From Algoriphagus zhangzhouensis (GTDB taxonomy: Bacteria > Bacteroidota > Bacteroidia > Cytophagales > Cyclobacteriaceae): DNA of 64,000 nt. The notes under the pieces are model-generated. The model saw only the letters and a program-made list of their open reading frames with translations. It did no database searches and had not been told where the DNA came from. The stretch covers positions 744,001-808,000 of the forward strand of contig NZ_FRXN01000001.1 of the NCBI RefSeq assembly GCF_900148515.1. The letters run 5' to 3'. Within the stretch, counting starts at the first letter, position 1, and each line of letters starts with the position of its first letter. The translations under genes were made by a program, and so were the position numbers. Positions 16,883-25,431 of this stretch are shown here, piece after piece.

Positions 16883-19800
16883 AATCATAACAAATTCTCC
16901 AACAATCCTCATTTCTGGTGCATTATCTTCTGTTATGATAATATCTTGATATGAGTTGTCGTATGAGTTAGGTCTTAATACAATGGAAGTATGTTCCCAT
17001 GATTCTTCTGAAACAGATTTTTCGCTAGAATAGGTTTTGATAGTAAAAGCCGAGTTGAAATCAGGGTCTTGAATATCTCTGTTTTCTATCAACAAAATTT
17101 TTCCATTCCTTGAACCACCAGTATATGGTTTGAATACGCAAATAGACCCATTCGGTATAACTCTATTCATTGATTCTCCAATTATCTTACAAGCAAAATA
17201 TTTTTTACCAAAACTGTTCTCGGGGCCCTCAATAAGTGTAAAGTTCTTTTCGGATTGTAATTCGCTAAATGTTCCTGCAGCTGCATAGAAATCATATAAT
17301 GGAATGGGATTTCTCAATTCATTTTCAAAATTGATAGTTTGCTGAATTGGAATAGATTTGTTTATTTTTTCTTTATATTTTGATTTTTCGACTTGATTTA
17401 CTTTGTCTGTTGTCATGTATTTATATAGACTATCTATTACAGGTTTTTCAAGATGAAACTTAAAATGAACAACAGGTATCCTAGAATTTGGCATTAAAGC
17501 CTGTTCAATTGAATTAGGAATAATTGAAACATCACCCATAAAGTAAAAATCAGAGCCCTCTCCATCCTCCTTTTTAACAAATAATAAAATTCGAGTTGAA
17601 TTTACCACTGATCGAATTTCAGTACTATTAAGTTTTCTATTTGACCTCGATTCCCAAGCAAATGTTGATGGGTTAATGAAATGGTCATTGTAATTTATGG
17701 TATTTTCTATCTCATCAGATTTATGATATGTTACAAAACAAGGTGTAATCCCACCGTGTGTGCGATACCCATAAACTGTACTACTGATATCTTTTTCCCA
17801 ATTTAACAAGCGGCATACGTCCTTGCGGCTGTATTTGTTGTACAGAATTAACCCATTTTTATAGTTATCTTCCTTGTATAGAATAGAAAAAGTATGAATT
17901 GAGTAATTAATTGAATCTAAGAGAAAATGTTTGAAGATGGGATTGCTTAAAGATTTTATGAAAGTGTCATATAAATAAAAGATATTATCCTTCAAATAGA
18001 TATTCTTTTCATTCTTTCTAACAAACTCAAAATTCAAATTAGAAACACAAGATTGTATGGTCTCATCAGAAATGGAATAGTTATATTTTTTAAGAACCAA
18101 TTCTCTCAAGTCTTTCACCCTAAGTTCTCCAGAGTCAATTATTATTTTGAGAATCAAACTTTCTTCAACTCGTTTTGCGTTGTTAATTTCTTTAGAAAAC
18201 AATTCCAACAAATTCTCTTGTTGTTTTGATAATGCTGGTTCTTCTGGTTTCTCAACTTTTAAGAAGAAGTTGTAATAAGAATTCGAATAATCTACGTACA
18301 GGAAAGGATCGCGAGAACCATGCTCAATAAAGTCCATCATCATTGGAGCTCTACCCAACTTGAATTTCAAAAGGTTGTAATCCTTTTTCAAGTCAGCAAG
18401 TAATTGCATGTTGGCAGAGTCAATAGATTGAAAAATTTTCTCTCTTGATATTTCATCAAAATTGATAGTAGAAGATCCCGGGATCATTCTACTGCCTTCA
18501 GTTATCAATTTTCTTAGAGAGTCTTTATTGTATGATGTGTCGCCATACAAGGCAATAGGGATGAGGTAATTGTTTTCGTAATTTCCGATGAAATCGATAA
18601 CCGTTAAATAGCCTTTTCCCTCAGCTTTTCTTAATCCTCTTCCCAGTTGTTGAATAAAAATAATAGCTGAATCTGTAGGTCGGAGCATGATAATCTGATT
18701 GATTTTTGGAATGTCAATCCCTTCGTTGAAAATGTCTACTGTAAAAATGTAGTCGATTTTTTCACTTAGGTTATCCGTCTCTAACTTTTCAATTGCTCTT
18801 GCTCTTTCTTCTTCAGAATCATCTCCCGTTAAGGCTATAGTTTTTAGTCCTTTTGAGTTGAATAAACCGGATAGTTCAATTGCTTCGTTCTTTCTTGAAC
18901 AGAAGATCAAACCTCTCGTTATTCCATTATCACTTCCATAAAACTGTGCGTGCTCAATGATTCGTTCAACCCGCTCACTTGAAACTAAATATCTGAAATC
19001 TGATTTTTTGTCGACTTCCTCGTTGTCTATCGATAAATCGGTAACTCCATAGTAATGAAAGGAACTAAGCATTTCCTCTTCCATTGCTCTGCTTAATCGG
19101 ATTTCATAAGCAATGTTGTGATCAAACAGTTGAAAAATATCGTTACCATCTGTCCGCTCCGGAGTAGCAGTCATTCCTAGCAGGAACTTTGGCTCAAAGT
19201 GCTCAATCAGTCGCAAATATGAATCAGCACCCGACCTGTGAGTTTCATCAATAATTATGTAGTCAAAATGATCTTTCGAGAAATTGTCCAGGTGATTTGC
19301 TTTCGAAATAGTTTGAATAGTTGAGAATACAAAGTCACAATCTAAATCCCGTTGACTCCCGGAATATAAACCCATGGTTTTATCGCTGCCGAAGACATTC
19401 CGAAATGTATTCAGTGAGTCTTTAGCAATTGTCAACCGATGAACTACGAAAAGTAATTTTTTAGGGTTAAAAGCTTGAGAATCAAACGCGGATAAATACG
19501 TTTTTCCAGTTCCTGTTGCCGAAATGATCAGCGCTTTGTTTTTGCCCTCAGCCCGCAAATTACTAAGATTTTCCAATGCTTCTTTTTGCATTGAATTTGG
19601 ACTGATAAGCGGCTGAGATGTGTCTAAGCTTTCAGGAGTGCTGTTTCCATTTGAAAGAAATTGACTTTGATAAATCGCTTCATAAGTCTTAATATATTCA
19701 GCGGTAACAGGTGTTGCTTTTTCAAAATCTGAGTGAAACTCTTGCAACACTTTTTCAACAATACCACTTTGGTCTAATGCAGAGACTTTAATATTCCACT

Positions 19801-20254
19801 CTTTGTTGGTGGATAACGCCTGTGCAGTCAGGTTACTGCTGCCAACAATTAAGTTGAAGTGATCTCTGTTTTTGAAAATGTATCCTTTACTATGAGCGTT
19901 CCCTGTTGTGGCGATTCTTAGGTCTATGTTTTTAAACTGTAAAAGTCTTTTTAGTGCTTCAGGTTGGGTAAAATTTAAGTACTGAGAAACCAATATTTCA
20001 CCCTTTATTTCTCTGCTTTCAAGCTCTTTGAGTTTGTTGATTATGGCGGCAACACCGCTAGTTGTTGCAAATGCAACGGAGATAAAAAACTGGTTGCAAT
20101 TTTCAAGTTCGTGAAGAATTGTTGTCAGAACCTTTTTTGGCGGATTCTTTTGATTGACGAGCAATTCTGGTTGATAGTGCAGACTTGATAAAATGGATTT
20201 ATCTACATAACCCGTTTGTAAGCTCTGGTTGAAACTTTGGATTAGTTCATCCAT
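16865..20254 (-). CDS. PLD nuclease-helicase-DUF3427-S24 peptidase fusion
   Basis: This 1129-residue protein joins four modules. (1) A PLD-type nuclease domain, about 40-180, with HSK at 121-123 and GSSN at 138-141. (2) A superfamily 2 helicase, about 220-560: Walker A SATGTGKT 245-252, DETH 336-339, TAT 362-364, QQLGRGLRK 535-543. (3) A DUF3427-like region, about 770-945 (INYNDHFINP, FAWESRSNRK). (4) A LexA/UmuD-like S24 domain from about 981 to the end, with Ser1028 (GESMNRVIPNG) and Lys1073 (FTIKTY) as the dyad and an Ala993-Gly994 pair (YAAAGTF) at the expected self-cleavage place. Modules 1-3 are a known architecture linked to DNA repair or phage defence; the S24 tail suggests SOS control. 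Its start overlaps the NUDIX gene by 8 bp, and its 3' end overlaps smc. The DUF3427 part is much more AT-rich than the helicase core. Confidence 0.9.
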   Translation of the reverse strand: MDELIQSFNQSLQTGYVDKSILSSLHYQPELLVNQKNPPKKVLTTILHELENCNQFFISVAFATTSGVAAIINKLKELESREIKGEILVSQYLNFTQPEALKRLLQFKNIDLRIATTGNAHSKGYIFKNRDHFNLIVGSSNLTAQALSTNKEWNIKVSALDQSGIVEKVLQEFHSDFEKATPVTAEYIKTYEAIYQSQFLSNGNSTPESLDTSQPLISPNSMQKEALENLSNLRAEGKNKALIISATGTGKTYLSAFDSQAFNPKKLLFVVHRLTIAKDSLNTFRNVFGSDKTMGLYSGSQRDLDCDFVFSTIQTISKANHLDNFSKDHFDYIIIDETHRSGADSYLRLIEHFEPKFLLGMTATPERTDGNDIFQLFDHNIAYEIRLSRAMEEEMLSSFHYYGVTDLSIDNEEVDKKSDFRYLVSSERVERIIEHAQFYGSDNGITRGLIFCSRKNEAIELSGLFNSKGLKTIALTGDDSEEERARAIEKLETDNLSEKIDYIFTVDIFNEGIDIPKINQIIMLRPTDSAIIFIQQLGRGLRKAEGKGYLTVIDFIGNYENNYLIPIALYGDTSYNKDSLRKLITEGSRMIPGSSTINFDEISREKIFQSIDSANMQLLADLKKDYNLLKFKLGRAPMMMDFIEHGSRDPFLYVDYSNSYYNFFLKVEKPEEPALSKQQENLLELFSKEINNAKRVEESLILKIIIDSGELRVKDLRELVLKKYNYSISDETIQSCVSNLNFEFVRKNEKNIYLKDNIFYLYDTFIKSLSNPIFKHFLLDSINYSIHTFSILYKEDNYKNGLILYNKYSRKDVCRLLNWEKDISSTVYGYRTHGGITPCFVTYHKSDEIENTINYNDHFINPSTFAWESRSNRKLNSTEIRSVVNSTRILLFVKKEDGEGSDFYFMGDVSIIPNSIEQALMPNSRIPVVHFKFHLEKPVIDSLYKYMTTDKVNQVEKSKYKEKINKSIPIQQTINFENELRNPIPLYDFYAAAGTFSELQSEKNFTLIEGPENSFGKKYFACKIIGESMNRVIPNGSICVFKPYTGGSRNGKILLIENRDIQDPDFNSAFTIKTYSSEKSVSEESWEHTSIVLRPNSYDNSYQDIIITEDNAPEMRIVGEFVMILRQLP

Positions 20255-20642
20255 TCGAAACCAGTTTTTCTACAATCGGAATATCTGCTGCAGCCCAATC
20301 CAAATCTGGAAGTTCATTAATAGTCAGCCACTTTTGATCTATATGTTCATGAAGTGTGAGTTCTTTGGAATCAACCTCACAGATAAAACTGTGCATGGTT
20401 AATTCAAAGTCTGGATACTCATGAACAACGGTAAGAAAGAAGGTTTTGATATTGGTTGAAACATTCAATTCTTCCAAAAGCTCGCGATGTAATGCTTCTT
20501 CTTTGGTTTCTCCTTGTTCAATTTTGCCTCCGGGAAACTCAAATTTCTCTGATATATAATGGAGTTTGTTTTTTGGTCTTTGAACACAGAGTATCTCATC
20601 TTTAAAATATATTACACCTGCAACAACTTCAACTTTTTTCAT
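20247..20642 (-). CDS. MutT-type NUDIX (deoxy)nucleoside triphosphate pyrophosphohydrolase
   Basis: The 131-residue protein contains the NUDIX box starting GGKIEQGETKEEALHREL and continuing LEELNV, which fits GX5EX7REUXEEXGU. VIYFKDEILCVQRP and the FEFPGG segment before the box are typical of the MutT branch, which hydrolyses oxidised or non-canonical dNTPs (8-oxo-dGTP in MutT). It is the first gene of a two-gene unit and overlaps the helicase fusion by 8 bp, so the two are made together. Within that context it could sanitise damaged nucleotides, or make or destroy a nucleotide signal; the sequence cannot decide. Confidence 0.9.
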   Translation of the reverse strand: MKKVEVVAGVIYFKDEILCVQRPKNKLHYISEKFEFPGGKIEQGETKEEALHRELLEELNVSTNIKTFFLTVVHEYPDFELTMHSFICEVDSKELTLHEHIDQKWLTINELPDLDWAAADIPIVEKLVSNG

Positions 20643-20848
20643 TAATAATTTTTCTATTAAATAATAGGAACTTGTTTCATTGATAATTCTCCAGAAAATG
20701 ATTTAAACCTTTAATTATACTAGAAAATCCTCTTTCTAAATTAATGAAACAAATTGTTTGGATGCTTAAAAAAATAAAAATCAATACCACGAAAAACAAT
20801 AAAAAAATCAAAAGTTCAAATTTTTCAATCCAAAACTAGCATCAAAAA

Positions 20849-20944
20849 TTAGTAATAAATCTTAGTATCGAAGCCAATAAGACCATTCTCCTCAGAAAAC
20901 TTGGGAACTGCTACTTTGGGCCTTTTGTAAGGTTTGGGTTTCAT
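20849..20944 (-). CDS. Possible 31-residue small protein
   Basis: A short minus-strand frame runs ATG to TAA and encodes a Lys/Pro-rich start (MKPKPYKRPKVAVPKF) and an end IGFDTKIYY. Upstream on the minus strand stands TACTTTTTG, close to a -7 element, and AAGGAG. It lies 82 bp after the DUF6266 gene on the same strand. The sequence around it (20643-20848) is very AT-rich and otherwise empty. It may be a real small gene or chance; no family is recognised. Confidence 0.3.
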   Translation of the reverse strand: MKPKPYKRPKVAVPKFSEENGLIGFDTKIYY

Positions 20945-21026
20945 AGAAGTAAAATACCAGAAAGCTCCTTGTTTTCAAAAAGTATAGAAATTTAGGATTC
21001 AATCCTTTTCCCTAAAAACCACCCCT

Positions 21027-21671
21027 CTACCTCCTACCCAAATACTGGGAATCAGAAATCAATAGCTTCTTCTGGCTTTGTGGTCTATGGAATACCAGAT
21101 AAAGTTCCCATTCCAGTTCTAGATTGCTGGAGTCTAAGGGGATAGAAAGGCTTAAGCTTTCTCTTTTAGCTATCTCTTGTATCCAAAGATGTCTTTGCAC
21201 TTCGGGTTGATGCAGGAGAACAGATACCTGATCACTTGGATTGGCATTGGCCTCATAGGAATTATCTGACCAAGTGATCCTAATTTCATCCCCTTCCCTA
21301 TTTGCAGATGGTTCGACTGCTCCAACCAGGCTTCCTTTAGAGATTTGCAAGTAAGCCGGATTGATTCTCGGATTTGCCTGATGATTATAGCCTTTGGTGG
21401 CCAGATCCGTATGTGCCCAGTTCACCCCGGTCTTTTGATCCAGGAAATTCTGATAGCCAAAATCAAGCACTCGCTTTAAGGGGCGCAAATAGGCATTGAT
21501 TTCTTTCAGCCTGATTCGATATATTTTTTGAAGGGCAGAAGGATGGGTTTTGTTTTTATGAGGGCCGCTTGGCAAACTCCTCATGATAGTTTTTCCATTG
21601 AGTTGGTAGAATGTAAACCTTCCTACTTTCCCTTTTGGCTGAATAATACTGGAATCTGAGATGGTAGCCAT
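21027..21671 (-). CDS. DUF6266 family protein
   Basis: The 214-residue protein opens IIQPKGKVGRFTFYQLNGKT and continues IMRSLPSGP, the N-terminal pattern of the Bacteroidota-specific DUF6266 family (a G-x-x-G core, then VRS-P). The usual length is about 210 residues. The C-terminal half looks like a beta-rich fold (DEIRITWSDNS, LELEWELYLVFHRPQ), perhaps fibronectin-like. There is no signal peptide. These proteins have no known function and usually occur in variable, fast-evolving parts of the genome. A 196-bp AT-rich gap separates it from the next upstream gene. Confidence 0.75.
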   Translation of the reverse strand: MATISDSSIIQPKGKVGRFTFYQLNGKTIMRSLPSGPHKNKTHPSALQKIYRIRLKEINAYLRPLKRVLDFGYQNFLDQKTGVNWAHTDLATKGYNHQANPRINPAYLQISKGSLVGAVEPSANREGDEIRITWSDNSYEANANPSDQVSVLLHQPEVQRHLWIQEIAKRESLSLSIPLDSSNLELEWELYLVFHRPQSQKKLLISDSQYLGRR

Positions 21672-21867
21672 ATCTAAAAAATCTATTTGAACTATAGATA
21701 AAGTAGTAAATAATATTTAATAATCAAAAGCTTAAGCAACTAAAGATTAGGGTATTTATAGGGCTTTTACTGGGTTTATATAGGTGGGATTTGTATAAAT
21801 CCTATAGAATCCCTGTATTAACCCTGAATAAACCCTCTATTTGCTATGGGTCTCTAAGCCTTCATTG

Positions 21868-22110
21868 CTATTGAGCATCCGTCTCATTAGCGGGAGCTTT
21901 CTGCTGATATTGCTTGAGATTCTTGCTGACATGAGCAGCTAGGAGCTGGAAGAAGTATTGCCTGTTTTCTACTTCTTGATGGGTCTTGTCCTTTTGGGAA
22001 AGCTCCAGCAACCAACACTGATACATCTCCCAGAGATAGAAGGAAATATCCTCCTCCAGATAGGAATCAAACAACTCTTCTACGCTATGATCAAAATTCA
22101 AATTCATCAA
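21868..22110 (-). CDS. Small acidic hypothetical protein
   Basis: The 80-residue product is acidic, aromatic-rich and predicted all-helical (SYLEEDISFYLWEMYQCWLL), with a polar Gln-rich tail. No signal peptide or membrane segment is evident. It shares strand with the DUF6266 gene 196 bp downstream. Coding bias looks real but I do not recognise a family. The 265 bp between it and the repeat block at 22376 hold nothing I can name. Confidence 0.55.
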   Translation of the reverse strand: MMNLNFDHSVEELFDSYLEEDISFYLWEMYQCWLLELSQKDKTHQEVENRQYFFQLLAAHVSKNLKQYQQKAPANETDAQ

Positions 22111-22375
22111 ATAAGGGGCTAGTAATTAGATAGGATTAAAAGTCATCTTTTTTCTCTTAGATTCTGATCTAATATCATGTATTTCAATGGGATACAATAT
22201 TCTATATCGAATGATTTAGCCCCTTCAGAAGAATAATTTTTTCTGACAAAAAGCGTTTGGACTGCATGTTTTCCTTGTTCTATGGAGGGAAATGGTGGGT
22301 ATCAAGCAGGAGGCTTTTCCTTTCGAATTGGGTGTTGAATAGGATCGGCCTTTTATTCAATTTGATAAATATGGG

Positions 22376-22800
22376 GATTGAATAGGATTGGCCTTTAGGC
22401 CATTCCCAACCGATGCATATTTTTAATGCGGTTTTAACCCAATTATTGATTTATTGGGCTAAAGCCCGATTGGGTTTTGGGGTATTATTGATAACCCCGG
22501 TTGAAACCGGGGTCTATTCAACACAAACATTTATAATGGTTTTCCATTTTCAATAGAATCGGCCTTTAGGTCATACCAAGATAAAATTCATAGGTTTTGA
22601 ATAGGATTGGCCTTTAGGCCATTCCCAACCGATGGACATTTATAATTTGGGGCTTTAGCCCAATTATTGATTTATTGGGCTAAAGCCCATTAATGGAGGA
22701 TGAAAAAAATAAACCTCCAGCTAAAGCTGGAGGCAATTCAAATCATAATTCGAGATAATTCAATTATTCCAATTTCAATAGGATTGGCCTTTAGGCCAAT
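22376..22800. repeat. Cluster of palindromic intergenic elements
   Basis: Two near-direct copies (22378-22470 and 22597-22690) share GAATAGGATTGGCCTTTAGG and CCATTCCCAACCGATG, then a GGGCTTTAGCCCAA...TTGGGCTAAAGCCC hairpin; in the first copy the left arm is degenerate. Between and after them are further palindromes: ACCCCGGTTGAAACCGGGGT (22494-22513), CCTCCAGCTAAAGCTGGAGG (22714-22733) and a last GGATTGGCCTTTAGGCCAAT near 22781. The last one abuts the stop of the reductase gene. The stem also occurs at 9558-9598. The block probably acts as a folded 3' region. Confidence 0.8.
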
Positions 22801-22805
22801 CCCTA

Positions 22806-23825
22806 TTATTTCCTATACAAAGACTGTCTCTCGACCATCCAGCCGGGATACTGTTTAGGCAATGGGCTGATATCATCGATCATAGTCAGATCATGCGGAT
22901 TCAATTCTAGTTCCGTGGAAGCGATATTGGCATGTAGCTGATCCAAGGTTTTGGCACCGATAATCGTACTGGTAATTCCCGGCTGCTGCCTTACCCAAGC
23001 CAAAGCTACCTGTGCGATAGTCACATCATGATCTTTGGCGATTCTTCCCATCTCTTCTACCAAATCATAAGCCTTGTCCTTATTGATCGGTGGGAAATCG
23101 AAATTGGCCCTTCGAGAACCTGAATCCTCTCCTTCCCTAGTAAACTTACCCGTCAAGAATCCACCTGCCAAGGGACTCCATGGGAAGATGGCCAGTTTGT
23201 GATCCTGAGCCATAGGAACGAGCTCATGCTCTATATCCCTGCTGACCGCAGAATAATAATACTGCAAGCCAATAAACTTGTGATAGCCCTTGTACTCGGC
23301 GATAGCCTGAGCCTTTGCCACCATCCATGCAGGCCAGTTGCAAATGGAGATATAGCGAACCTTGCCAGTTTCCACGATATCATTGAGCGAACGAACGATC
23401 TCCTCCAATGACGTTGCAGGATCTACTCCATGCACATAAAGGATATCAATATAATCGAGCTGAAGACGCTTTAAGCTAGCCTCTACAGAATTGAAAATAT
23501 GGTAGCGGGAAAGTCCTGTGCTATTCGGCTTATCATTCATCTTTGCAAGCACTTTGGTAGCAATCACAATCTCATCTCTTGGGATTTGCAGATCGACCAG
23601 CCCTTGTCCCAAAAGCATTTCAGATTGCCCAAAGGAATAGACATTTGCCGTATCAATAAAGTTGATTCCGGATTCTACCACAGCTGAAAGCATCGCGTTA
23701 ACCTCTTGCTGCTGCAGCTTTCCGATATTTTCCCAGATTCCGCCATTTTGGCCTCCAAAAGTCATGGTACCAAAGCAAAGTTCGGAAACACGAAGCCCTG
23801 TATTTCCAATATAATTGTACTTCAT
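22806..23825 (-). CDS. Aldo/keto reductase (AKR, K+-channel beta-subunit-like branch)
   Basis: The 339-residue protein is a complete aldo/keto reductase barrel. The catalytic tetrad is visible: Asp in FIDTANVYSFGQSE (about 58), Tyr in the same stretch (about 63), Lys in VIATKVLAKM (about 92) and His in LYVHGVDP (about 133). NADP-binding features are GLQYYYS, WSPLAGGFLTGKF and TSTIIGAKTLDQL near the C-terminus. It reduces carbonyl compounds with NADPH in the cytoplasm; the substrate is unknown. It stands alone between repeat blocks. Start ATG is supported by the conserved MKYNYIGNTGLRVSELCFG beginning. Confidence 0.93.
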   Translation of the reverse strand: MKYNYIGNTGLRVSELCFGTMTFGGQNGGIWENIGKLQQQEVNAMLSAVVESGINFIDTANVYSFGQSEMLLGQGLVDLQIPRDEIVIATKVLAKMNDKPNSTGLSRYHIFNSVEASLKRLQLDYIDILYVHGVDPATSLEEIVRSLNDIVETGKVRYISICNWPAWMVAKAQAIAEYKGYHKFIGLQYYYSAVSRDIEHELVPMAQDHKLAIFPWSPLAGGFLTGKFTREGEDSGSRRANFDFPPINKDKAYDLVEEMGRIAKDHDVTIAQVALAWVRQQPGITSTIIGAKTLDQLHANIASTELELNPHDLTMIDDISPLPKQYPGWMVERQSLYRK

Positions 23826-24007
23826 TTTTAGGGTTGTTTTTGATTAGAAAAGTTGATTTAATGAATTTAAAACAGGAGGGGGTTTAAAATAGTTTTCTTT
23901 CGCCTGTTTATTCGGTGAGAATAGAGATTGGAGAATAGAGATTCATCGCTTAATCCTCAGAATTCTGATTTCAGATTTTAGCTTTCTGATTTTAAACTTC
24001 TAATGCT

Positions 24008-24236
24008 GGTCAGGATCCCGATTGCTATGCGGGAGCAATCCTGACCTATTATCCTAGGAGTTTGAAACTCCTAAAATGAACAAAATTGTCTTTTAATTGA
24101 ATAAGGTTCACCTCCTCGGCAATAAATTCCGTTTCCAATTTAAATCTCCGGGCCGAGGAAAAAAATAATTATTCATTTGATACCGTGGGCTATGCTTCGC
24201 TTACCCACGGCTACATAAATTTCGCACCTCTGGTGC
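24008..24236. repeat. Series of intergenic hairpins
   Basis: Within the 779-bp gap 23826-24604 four hairpins follow each other: GGTCAGGAT...ATCCTGACC (24009-24046), TAGGAGTTTGAAACTCCTA (24055-24073), TCCTCGGC...GCCGAGGA (24113-24159) and CCGTGGG...CCCACGG (24183-24210), then GCACC-TCT-GGTGC. They resemble the palindromes at 22.4-22.8 kb in style. The remainder of the gap (23890-24000 and 24290-24450) is made of degenerate TTTCTGATTTCAG/GAATATTGAGA-type tracts. No gene is seen. Confidence 0.6.
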
Positions 24237-24604
24237 TTTCTTCCTTATTCAAATTCCCCCTTCTGAAGTTTAGTTTTTAAGGGATTCAATTTCATTATGA
24301 ATCACAGTCTTTGGGGCCTAGAACTTTGATAATTGAGATTTGAAAATTGAATATTGAGACTTCAGACGTCAGCTTTCTAATTTCTGATTTCAGCCTTCCC
24401 TTCAATCTCATATTCTCTAAATCTCTTATTCTCTTAATCTTCCCCCATTCCTTAAATCTTCTTAACGAAATTTGAAGTTACTCGAGCTTTGTAGATATTC
24501 CGTTAAGCAACAATCCAATACAGATACAAGAATCAATTTGGGGATTCGAAACATTTGACAATAAAATATAGTTTTTACAGTTTAAAATAAAACTAAACCA
24601 AGCT

Positions 24605-24904
24605 ATGAAGAGATATCAGATTTTTTGGGCAGTAAGATATAAAGGAGGAAAGCATCATGGTGATTTGAAATCTTTTGGGGGTGTAACTCCTAACGGTGAG
24701 ATTTGGAATCTTTCCCTAGACCAAGCCATTGAAAAGATCCAAAATGATAATTGGAATTTCTTTATCGTAGAAAATCAATTGGAAATCCCGGTGCGTCTGG
24801 CATCACTTTATGATTCTGAACTTTACCTGACTTCTACAGGAAAGGGATATATCTACAACCTATTGGATGAATTGCCTGAGTATTCATTTTTGCAGGCCAT
24901 TTGA
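24605..24904 (+). CDS. DUF3892 domain protein
   Basis: The 99-residue protein fits DUF3892: a first strand (YQIFWAVRYKGG), a glycine-containing turn (FGGVTPNGEIWNLSLDQAI) and a helix with IEKIQNDNWNFFIVEN, which is the family's pattern of aligning a query phrase with a signature w.ls..eaI..I..g...F. A C-terminal stretch of about 35 residues is specific to this protein. Members are small cytoplasmic proteins of unknown function. The next gene is on the opposite strand and ends 7 bp away. Confidence 0.7.
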   Translation: MKRYQIFWAVRYKGGKHHGDLKSFGGVTPNGEIWNLSLDQAIEKIQNDNWNFFIVENQLEIPVRLASLYDSELYLTSTGKGYIYNLLDELPEYSFLQAI

Positions 24905-24911
24905 AAAGGTT

Positions 24912-25370
24912 TCAAGGCTTCCAGACCATCTCAATATGCTCGATGCCATCCTCGTCATAGGTTTCTCCCTCTGCCATAAAACCTAAGGAGGAATAAAAGC
25001 CTAAAGCATAGGTTTGGGCTCCAATTCGGATGGGGCCAACTCCAAAAATTTCTTGGCATTGTTCTATCGATTTTTCCATTAGAACCCTTCCATATCCCTT
25101 CCCTCTTGCAGCTGGAGAAGTCACTACTCTTCCTATTGCCATTTCCCCATAAGATAATCCTGCAGGAACCAATCGGGTATAACCGACCATCTCTTTTCCT
25201 TCCCAAAGCATCAGATGATGGCATTTCTGATCCTTGTTATCCTGATCCAGGAAAACGCAATTTTGCTCCACTACAAAGACTTCTGATCTCAATCGAAGCA
25301 ATTCATAGAGTTCTTCATTGCTCAATTCAGAAAAGGACTTAACAGTAAAACTTAGGTTCATGGGCATCAA
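24912..25370 (-). CDS. ElaA-like GNAT N-acetyltransferase
   Basis: The 152-residue protein starts with the ElaA pattern (FSELSNEELYELLRLRSEVF, then VVEQNC) and has the acetyl-CoA loop in GRVVTSPAARGKGYGRVLM. The C-terminal QTYALGFYSSLGF is the usual GNAT end. ElaA-type enzymes transfer acetyl groups to an unidentified amine. The start could be either of the ATGs within the first four codons (25370, 25367 or 25361); the choice does not change the domain. It is convergent with the DUF3892 gene, 7 bp apart. Confidence 0.88.
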   Translation of the reverse strand: MMPMNLSFTVKSFSELSNEELYELLRLRSEVFVVEQNCVFLDQDNKDQKCHHLMLWEGKEMVGYTRLVPAGLSYGEMAIGRVVTSPAARGKGYGRVLMEKSIEQCQEIFGVGPIRIGAQTYALGFYSSLGFMAEGETYDEDGIEHIEMVWKP

Positions 25371-25431
25371 TTTTCAAATGGGAAGCTAATATCATTTGGT
25401 TTGATGGTTAGTCCAAATTTTTAGCAATTAG

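Noticed and set aside
16865..20642. Known Mokosh, Hachiman or DISARM defence system
   Set aside because: Mokosh type II joins a PLD domain to a different helicase family, and the others need further genes or domains that are absent. The DUF3427 and S24 parts do not fit these layouts as I remember them.
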